In this document: piece by piece, positions 56,901 through 64,000 of the stretch | Layout of the letters: each line of letters opens with the position of its first letter | Numbering within the stretch: the first letter of the stretch is position 1 | Origin: Symsagittifera roscoffensis | Lineage: Eukaryota; Xenacoelomorpha; Acoela; Convolutidae | Direction: 5' to 3' | Assembly (NCBI RefSeq): GCF_963678635.1 | Contig: NC_087069.1 | Span: 39,267,076 to 39,331,075 of the forward strand | Length of the DNA: 64,000 bases | Program-made: the position numbers and the translations under genes | Notes under the pieces: model-generated | Databases searched by the model: none | Told to the model about the DNA's origin: nothing | Seen by the model: only the letters and a program-made list of their open reading frames with translations

Positions 56901-58067
56901 TATATACAAGCAATTGCAATGCATGTACAAAAATTCTAACAAAGCGATTTGCTATAGCTTAGTTAGCTTGGAAAAATTTGCTGGCTTTTCCTTTTTTCCT
57001 GTGAAATGAAAAAAGCAAAACACTGAATAAAAAACGAAGCTTAGAAAACAGAGGCTTTATATTCCTTATTTAGCTGTATATGTAAACTTGTGTACGTATT
57101 TCCTCCGTGACTGTATGAAAATGAAAAAAAAATGACCCGCTGTTTTCTTTTATACCAATACTCAATAGGCAACGCGCATTCGGGTATTTTATATTTCAGT
57201 TTTTCTGGTATATGTGGTTTAAGCCGAAAATAAAACAGGTCTAAAAAAGGACCAAAAAACGCTACTCAATCAATGCGAACTCATAGTTATCAAATCAACG
57301 TGAAATGAACAAAAATTTACTTTTTTTCCCACTCTTTTGATTTTACTATACTCGGAACACAAATTGAACGATGACGTTTTAATTACTTACTGTTGGAAAT
57401 ACAACCGAAGTAAGACTCGACAAGAATTTTACCCGAACAAGAAAAATGGAAATTTTTGCGTATAGCCTTTGCTGCTACATGTTATAGACAGGGAAATTGG
57501 AAAAATATACGTATCTAAAATGAAAGAACATACAGCGTCAAATTATACTGTATAACTAGCATAGTAGATAAAAAATTACTATTTTTCCTCCCGTGTTTTT
57601 AATCATTCCCGAATTTATTTACATATGCGCGCAAAAAGGTATGTAGCCTTATATTGGGATGAAAAAAGGCTACGTGCATCATAGCGTTACAATACTTTTC
57701 CTCGTGTAGATGAATTTTTAATATTTTTCCCTGTTGTGATTTATTTCTAATTTTAACTCCTCTCTGCTCAAGAAAACGAAGAAAATTTCGGCGGTTTTTT
57801 ATAGCTACTTCTTATAAGCTTTTTCTGCGTTACTCGCACATCATAAATAGCTCTACACTTTTTCTCTTCGTGTTTTTTTATAAATTACATTTCTACTTTT
57901 TTGATGCGTGCTGTGCTGTGAATTCAGATAACAGGAAAAGAAGGATATTGAAATGGTGCAATCGCAAATATCGTATCTCATGCGTGTGCCTTCTTTTTCC
58001 TGCTTCTCTCGTGTTTTTCATTATAGAAGCGTTAAATGGTGCGGGAAAAGGAATAGGGGGTCGGACT

Positions 58068-58091
58068 GGGGGGGGGGGGGGGGGGGGGGGG
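58068..58091 (+). repeat. Homopolymer of 24 G
   Basis: An uninterrupted G run after TCGGACT. It creates Gly/Pro-repeat frames that are not genes. The length may be uncertain for technical reasons. Confidence 0.95.
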
Positions 58092-58685
58092 CAAAAAGAA
58101 AAGCTCCACAACCAGCACGGTATACCGTCACACACCTTCTTTTGTGGTTATGTTATATTTTGCTATATTTTGCTCAACTACACAATGCGCTGTATTTGCA
58201 ATCTAAATTGACATCGGTTTTATTTTCCCAAGCAACCGAGGCAAGAAAATGAAAGAGAAAGGAGCTTCAAAAATCTAAATTTAGCCCGATAAGCTGTGAG
58301 CTTATAGTCAAAATTCACATCGCTTTCAATCTACTCCACTAGTTGTTCATACAATGCGTTCAAATTTCCAATACGTATCCAAACGGGCAAAAAAGAGGAA
58401 AATTAAAATATGGGCAAAAAGCAGCAAAAAAACGGTGATGTCTACAACACACGTTGTATTTCATGCTGTCTAAATCGGATGCAAACGCTGGTATTCATTT
58501 TGCTAATGAGAAAATATTGTAGACATATTTGATCTCCGCTGTTTTCATGTTTTTCAATTTGCATGGCTCAACTGCTCGATGCGTAGATTTAAATCCAGAG
58601 GAAATAAAGTCTAATCATAATTTTAACGTAATTTTTTTAAAATAAAAACAAAGCTTTTCTGCAAAATTTGTTTTTGAATAAACAA

Positions 58686-59140
58686 CAAGATTGCTCGTAT
58701 CAGGACGAAGCTTTGATAATTCCGAATAAGTTTTGATTTCTATGGAATAGCTTAACTTAAAACAATTGATGAAATTTTTAAAAAAGAATCATAAAAATAA
58801 GAGCAGAATGCTATAAAAATCCCCTCTTTTGCTATGAAAAATAGACAGAGATTTAATTTTCATGTAGCAAAGTATAAAATGGATTAAAAATGTCTCAATC
58901 CAATTTAGAACTATTTCTAAGACGGATTGAATCTCCGTTTATGCGTTAAGAGCGCAGAAAACATGGCGAATAATTGTTAGGAATTGGCCATATTGGCATC
59001 CTATAAAACCCCATAAACTATTGAAAAATGATCACAAGTAAAATTATTTTTTGAATTTGAGCCAAGCGCAACAATAGTTTTCGAATGGCTTAAAAACTTC
59101 CGATAAAAATTGCTAGTTAAAAAAATTACTAGCCTTGCGA
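58686..59140 (+). repeat. Dispersed repeat R1, copy 3 (most decayed)
   Basis: Aligns in order with 33118-33605: AGATTGCTCGTATCAGGACG, AACTATTTCTAAGACGGATT, GGCATCCTATAAAACCCCAT, ATTGCTAGTTAAAAA. Many substitutions. Confidence 0.65.
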
Positions 59141-60284
59141 CGTCAAACAAAAAGGTATAACCGGAAACATTTTTTGTGTTTATTTGAAGTGAAGACGAGG
59201 AGCTGCGCTAAGCCAAAAACATATCTTTCCAGTTTGCAGTCGCATATACATCGTCAATAAAGATTACCTATCAAAAAATTCCAAATCTTGGTATCAACTA
59301 TTTGAAAATTTTGAAATTTCTTGAGCTACAATTTGTAGCAATCTTATTTTAGACACCAAGAAATAGAAATTAAACTGACGCAGTAGTCTAAGCCCAAATC
59401 TACAACCAAATACAATTGTTTTCTAAAGTCGAACTGAATTTAGACAAAAAATATCTGCGCAAAACATACCTCAAGCCATCAAATTCTACCAGGATTTAAA
59501 GACAAAAAAGCAAACCACAAACGACTACAAGAAATTTGAAAAGAAAGCAAAAAACTAAATCAATATCAAATCTTACTCAAAGTTCAAACTACCTCTTGCT
59601 AAAAAAAACTGATCAATTATTTGAATACAGCGAATGAAAGAAAATTCTCGACAATCTGTTCATTTTTTTTAAAAAAAAAAGCATTTTTATTTGCAAATCT
59701 ATCAAGATAAATTGATTGAAAGCGTGTTCAAATTTTCGTTCAAAATTTTGTTAATTTTTCAGCAAAAGTTCGTATTTTAAGCTCTTTTTTACACCGTTTT
59801 ATCAATAATTTTTAAACCTAATTCTGATTACCTTCATATCCAACGAATACACAAAAATTCACAAAGGCTAATTTTTTGTCTACACAATTACTGTTCAAGC
59901 GCTAATCTAATTCGCTAATCTAAGTGCTAATCTAATTCGTATAAACAAACGCTGTCTAAATTGAAACACCTAAATCAAGCTTGCAACAATTTTACATATG
60001 CTTTATGAACACAAAAATAGTTTCTGGAAGGACATTATCCTAAAAATTTTAAACGATTACCAACCCGCAATAAAATTTCATGGATAAAGAGTGATTATAT
60101 TGAATTTTTATTGACTGTCTTCTAAGTTTCAAAAACAATCGTTTGTAATGAATTAGAATGAATTATAATGTTAAAATTTTTGGTAATCTATTGGTAATCG
60201 CTTGTTCTGGTAATTGCTTGAAATCGGTATTGATTTTTTTTGAAGCAATTATTTGTTTTTTGTGCACCCAACTTTTGTTGGACC

Positions 60285-60510
60285 TCTTCGTCCTAAAAAG
60301 GATTAGATGGTCCACACGGTCTTGCTCTGCAATTATTTGGTTCACAAGGTCTGAAACCAGTTTTTTTAAAGCCCATACAATCTAAATCTGGTTTCCTTCA
60401 TTCTAGGTGATCTGAAACCGGATTACCTCATTCCACACGGTCTGAACATATCATTTTCTTGTCCCAACGGCCTGAACATGCTAAATTTCATTCCACACGG
60501 TCCTGAACAT
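60285..60510 (+). repeat. Degenerate array of about 35 bp (CATTCCACACGGTCTGAAC)
   Basis: Five to six units ending in CACACGGTCTGAACAT, CAAGGTCTGAAACC and relatives, with irregular spacing. Confidence 0.65.
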
Positions 60511-61206
60511 AAAACAGCGACTTAGAGGGAGCTCACCAAAAAAAGTAGATATATAAATGCGCCATCGATCAATGAAAGCGAAATGTCCAATGTCCTCCAA
60601 AAAACAAACTTTTTTTAAAAAGAACGCCAAGTTCCTCAAAAATTAGAGACGACCCTTTAAATCCCATGCAAGTAAGTGCAAGGTTGCTTCACTGGATCAG
60701 CACTCCCCGTCCATGCGGGAAGTAAAGATACTAAAGTCCCCATGAACAATAATAGTCACACCACTAGATACGATATTTTCAATTCCGTTAAGTTTTTTAT
60801 CACCATCATTGAAAAATCCTCTAATATAATTAGAAATTTTTTCGCCCACAGAATTAAACTCCAAAAGTCGAAATCAACATCTTTGTTATAATTTCTCAAT
60901 TATTCTGTTCTCATTCTAAAGTAATTTCACCATTATACTGTGCCCATAACAATAACCAACAATTTCAACATTGAGCTATAAAGATTGCTACATAGATACG
61001 ATTTTTAACCACAAGATTAAAGAATTCACCTCATCTAAATAGATTGGAGTTGAACAGATATATTCTATCATCAACGACACAAAAAAACGCACCAATTTCA
61101 GCTCAAACAACCAATCTCAATTACACGGAAATTTTATTTAACAAAACAGATTCACAAAAAGATTAAACATAGCCGATTGCTTTGCAAGCAGCACCAATTT
61201 TTCCGA

Positions 61207-62314
61207 TCACAATAAAAAAATGTATCCGCGATTTATGAGCGATTTTTCCCCTTCTGGTATGTATGGCTGTTTTGACATGATCTCAAATTCGCTACATGAC
61301 TCAAAATCGTCCGTTATTAGATTGCATTCCTCCTCCGACTTTACCGAATCCTCCGTTATTTCGCTTACTTGTTGAAGTCTGCACATTTTTGCAAAATGGT
61401 TAGGTTTACTGCAGTTGTTGCATGTTTTTCCATAGCCCGGCAAGATTTCAAGCGACCCGATTAAATTGCGCGTCCAAATCTATTACAGGGCTTTGTTTGT
61501 CCATTAAGAGGACGTGGATCTACTGCTGTTTTTTTTTTGTTTTCCCGCATGAAAGATTGTTTGCTATTACCTCCATTTGATGTTCGCACTGTCAGTGCTG
61601 GCTCCTGCTTGATTTTTTTTCTCCGTTATTGTAGTTGGTACTTGACCCCGCAGCTGCTGATACATTCGTTTTTTGAAACGCCATTGCATTCAGCTTGCTA
61701 TAATCAAATTTTAAAGCCCTTATGAGTATTTCACCTGATGCGAGTGTTCTGAAAGTCAAAGTATCTTGTAGAGTCATGTTTGTTTTTCATCTTTGATATA
61801 AACAAATCACGACCGACATTGTCCTCTAGGGTCTTGCTGCTTGTGCAACTAACGCCGCATGAAATGCCTCTAATTTCTCTCCTTGCTCCTGCTAATTTCT
61901 CTCGTGAAGATGTTATGCCTCTCGTATGTTACGCATTTCACTTTCTGGATTGAATACGATGGTAGTTCAATAATTTCCTTGAACGACATTTTATAATTTC
62001 CACGTGGGTTTTTTTGTGGAAACTTCTTCTTCTCTTCCGTTCTGAGGGAGATAAAGAATCTGGATATAAGCTTCTTTTGTACTTCGTTATATCAATTGTT
62101 GTGGCCAAACCGGAGCTCTTCTCTCTTCGTTCTCGAGTGTCTCTTCGTCTTTCGCTAATTTATCTCTAAGATCTTTTGCTGCTCTTGCAGTTGCGTCTTC
62201 CCCATCTCTCGGTGTTTCTGGTCTTCGGGGCGGATATTCCAGTATTTCTTGTGTTTCTCTAGGCTCTTCAAGCATAGTTTCTGGATTGATCTTTTCTTTG
62301 ACCGTGAAGGCCAA
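61207..62314 (-). pseudogene. Ty3/Gypsy-type gag remnant
   Basis: On the minus strand, an acidic/basic N-terminal piece (62314-62087, including LRDKLAKDEETLENEE) is followed, after breaks, by a capsid piece around 61830-61592 with DNVGRDLFISKMKN and DTLTFRTLASGEILIRAL. Then comes a nucleocapsid piece (61443-61207) with the CCHC knuckle CNNCSKPNHFAKMC. Order and motifs match the gag of Gypsy retrotransposons. Stops and frame changes separate the pieces, and no protease or reverse transcriptase follows, so it is a dead, truncated copy. It lies directly downstream of the LTR and primer-binding site at 62417-62652. Confidence 0.75.
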
Positions 62315-62416
62315 TAGAAATTGCTAACCAAATTTTAAGTTTTCACATTGGGTTTAGGCTCGCTGAAGCCCAAAATACTGGTATTCACTTATCAGTGCGA
62401 TTGTCCTGAACTGAGA

Positions 62417-62434
62417 ATCCTGCTGGCTGCGCCA
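62417..62434 (-). other. Primer-binding site of the LTR retrotransposon
   Basis: On minus, TGGCGCAGCCAGCAGGAT directly follows the LTR end ATCACA. Its complement ATCCTGCTGGCTGCGCCA has the form of a tRNA 3' end (T-arm end, acceptor stem, CCA). Which tRNA is not settled. Confidence 0.65.
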
Positions 62435-62652
62435 TGTGATAACATAAGAGGCTATCTTGGTGGAAAACTAACTTATAATTCCAAAGAAATTAATTGTTAA
62501 TTGAAATAAGAATTTTCTTTGTGAGAGTTGCTGAGGTCTTTGCAGATTCGTGTTAGTCTGATCAACTCAGCGGTGTACCAAAGGTTTTAGATACAGTGAC
62601 CTTGGACAATGGTTTAATATAAATAGAAAAGTTCACTGAAGATTACATCACA
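62435..62652 (-). mobile_element. LTR (5') of the Gypsy-type element
   Basis: On minus it begins TGTGATGTAATC and ends TTATCACA, giving TGTGAT/ATCACA inverted termini and the TG...CA rule; 218 bp. It contains a TATTTATA-like box. No matching 3' LTR was found below 61207, in agreement with a truncated insertion. Confidence 0.65.
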
Positions 62653-63487
62653 TTACTGCTTTTGCAGTAGCAGCATCACAATAGATATTTCCAAAAAAAA
62701 TTGCTCGGAAATTCGTTTCACAAAATTGCGATAAGTCCCTAAAATTGGCAGAAAAACTGCTAAAAAACAGACTGACGAAAATTTTAATTTTCTACAAGAA
62801 AAATTGAACAGTTTCGGAAAAGTTTAATTTGATGCCAACAATTTTATAATTTTCTGAAACAATTTTAATTTTAATTTCAAGTTTTATTTTTTCAAATGCT
62901 ATATCGGATGAAACATCAGGTGACTCGATTTAGTTAAAAAACTGCAACCAACTCTGTTTTGCCTCGGTAAATTAGAAAGTTTGATGAAATTTGCTTTCGT
63001 ACCAGCGGCTAAAAGAAAAGTTAATTAAAAGAGTGAGGCATAACCTAATGGTGCTTAACTTTTCACACTGCGGGCTATTTCTTAGTTTTATGATTATTTT
63101 AATTGAAAAACAACTGTCTTTTTAAGACATTGAAATTTAGCTGATAATTGGTAGAAAATTTTTTCCGAGCGTGAGCCGAGCGGAATTGTATATCATTTTC
63201 CTAGTTCCACCGAACAGACTTAAATGTGTAATGCATGTTTGTCTAACGTATAATCGTATAATACAATTCGCTTTCTTATAAGGACTCGCCGTGTAAATAG
63301 TGGTAACATATGCCAAAAATATCTTTAACAAAAAAAATTCTACAGGAAGTGTAAGCTTTTAAGAATAACTTTTTCAGCAATTATGGCAGCTTACGGCTCT
63401 CAAACATTTTTGATGTCTTGCTCCTAGCTGTTTTAAGAAAAGCTTTTTGATGCTTCAGAGGAATGGAAATAATATAGATTTCAAACC
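62653..63487. other. AT-rich spacer, nothing recognised
   Basis: Between the LTR and the 90-bp satellite. A 64-codon frame on minus (63331-63137) shows no family motif. Confidence 0.7.
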
Positions 63488-64000
63488 AAAACGGTGGAGT
63501 CCCGTAAAATATAGAAACCAAATGATGGAACATGAATTCCAGATAATCCAAATTGAGCAAAATTGAGCAAACTAAACAAAACGGTGGAGTCCCGTAAAAT
63601 ATAGAAACCGAAAGATGGAACATGAATTCCAGATAATCAAAATTGAGCAAAATTGAGCAAATTAAACAAAACGGTGGAGTCCCGTAAAATATAGAAACCG
63701 AATGATGGAACATGAATTCCAGATAATCAACATTGAACAAAACTGAGCAAATTAAACAAAACGACGGAGTCCCGTAAAATATAGAAACCTAATGGTGGAA
63801 CCTGATTTCCAGATAATCAAAATTGAGCAAAATTGAGCAATTTAAAGAAAACGGTGGAGTCCCGTAAAATATAGAAACCTAATGGTGGAATATGAATTCC
63901 AGATAATCAACATTGAACAAAATTGAGCAAGTTAAACAAAACGGTGGAGTCCCGTAAAATATAGAAACCTAATGGTGAACCTGATTTCCAGATAATCAAA
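63488..64000 (+). repeat. 90-bp satellite, at least 5.6 units, running off the window
   Basis: The landmark ACGGTGGAGTCCCGTAAAAT occurs at 63491, 63581, 63671, 63761 (one variant), 63851 and 63941, an exact 90-bp period. Within each unit AATTGAGCAAA is itself doubled. Open frames through it (FMFH-SVSIFYGTPPF repeats on minus) are repeat translations, not evidence of a gene. Confidence 0.97.

Larger units (their letters stand above)
49701..61206. other. Upstream of G alpha o: no gene recognised
   Basis: About 11.5 kb. It holds a 200-bp palindromic MITE (50212-50410), a 22-bp minisatellite (50906-51100), a degenerate AAGATTCTT array (53790-53965), a 24-base G run (58068-58091), R1 copy 3 (58686-59140) and a CACGGTCTGAAC array (60285-60510). 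The 5' UTR and promoter of G alpha o should lie just above 49700, but I could not identify a first non-coding exon or core promoter. The stretches 51110-53780, 54000-58000 and 59150-60280 are AT-rich, with short spurious frames and nothing recognised. Confidence 0.7.

Noticed and set aside
57870-58252. Three overlapping frames on both strands around 58068
   Set aside because: They arise from the G homopolymer (Gly or Pro runs) and share no similarity to known proteins.
63381-63740. 119-codon frame with three near-identical 30-residue repeats
   Set aside because: Translation of the 90-bp satellite, whose period is divisible by three and so keeps a frame open by chance.

Overview
The window is AT-rich, intron-rich nuclear DNA from an animal (metazoan). 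The support is a split gene for a neuronal-type G protein alpha subunit (G alpha o), the 3' part of a polynucleotide kinase/phosphatase (PNKP) gene, spliceosomal GT-AG introns (one GC-AG), tRNA-derived SINEs, two kinds of LINE remnant and a Ty3/Gypsy-type gag remnant. Operons, Shine-Dalgarno sites and CRISPR arrays are absent. The sequence alone does not let me name the species; the exon structure of G alpha o differs from the vertebrate arrangement, so an invertebrate is likely.

Layout. (1) 1-357: right part of an inverted-repeat transposon with an inner foldback. (2) 408-6698, plus strand: the last three recognisable exons of PNKP, covering the end of the phosphatase domain and the whole kinase domain; its 5.3 kb last intron holds a LINE fragment, a foldback element, a TG-rich array and a SINE. 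(3) 6699-16259: convergent intergenic region with SINE pieces, a foldback with tandemly repeated arms, microsatellites and a 904-bp tandem duplication. (4) 16260-49700, minus strand: a complete seven-exon G alpha o gene of 33.4 kb that joins to a 354-residue protein with all GTPase motifs, the lipidation site and the pertussis-toxin cysteine. Its introns hold a LINE with long flanking direct repeats, three copies of one SINE, several MITEs with target-site duplications, and a tandem duplication of the exon 2 donor. (5) 49701-61206: no gene recognised; a 200-bp near-perfect palindrome and minisatellites. (6) 61207-62652, minus strand: remnant of an LTR retrotransposon with one LTR, primer-binding site and broken gag. 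(7) 63488 to the end: a 90-bp satellite running out of the window.

The two host genes are unrelated in function (DNA end repair; receptor signalling) and converge tail to tail. Nearly everything else is non-coding and transposon-derived. The most informative observations are the duplicated in-frame splice donor in G alpha o exon 2, the four consecutive G alpha o exons that begin with GTG, the GC-AG intron in PNKP, and several foldback elements whose arms have been tandemly multiplied.
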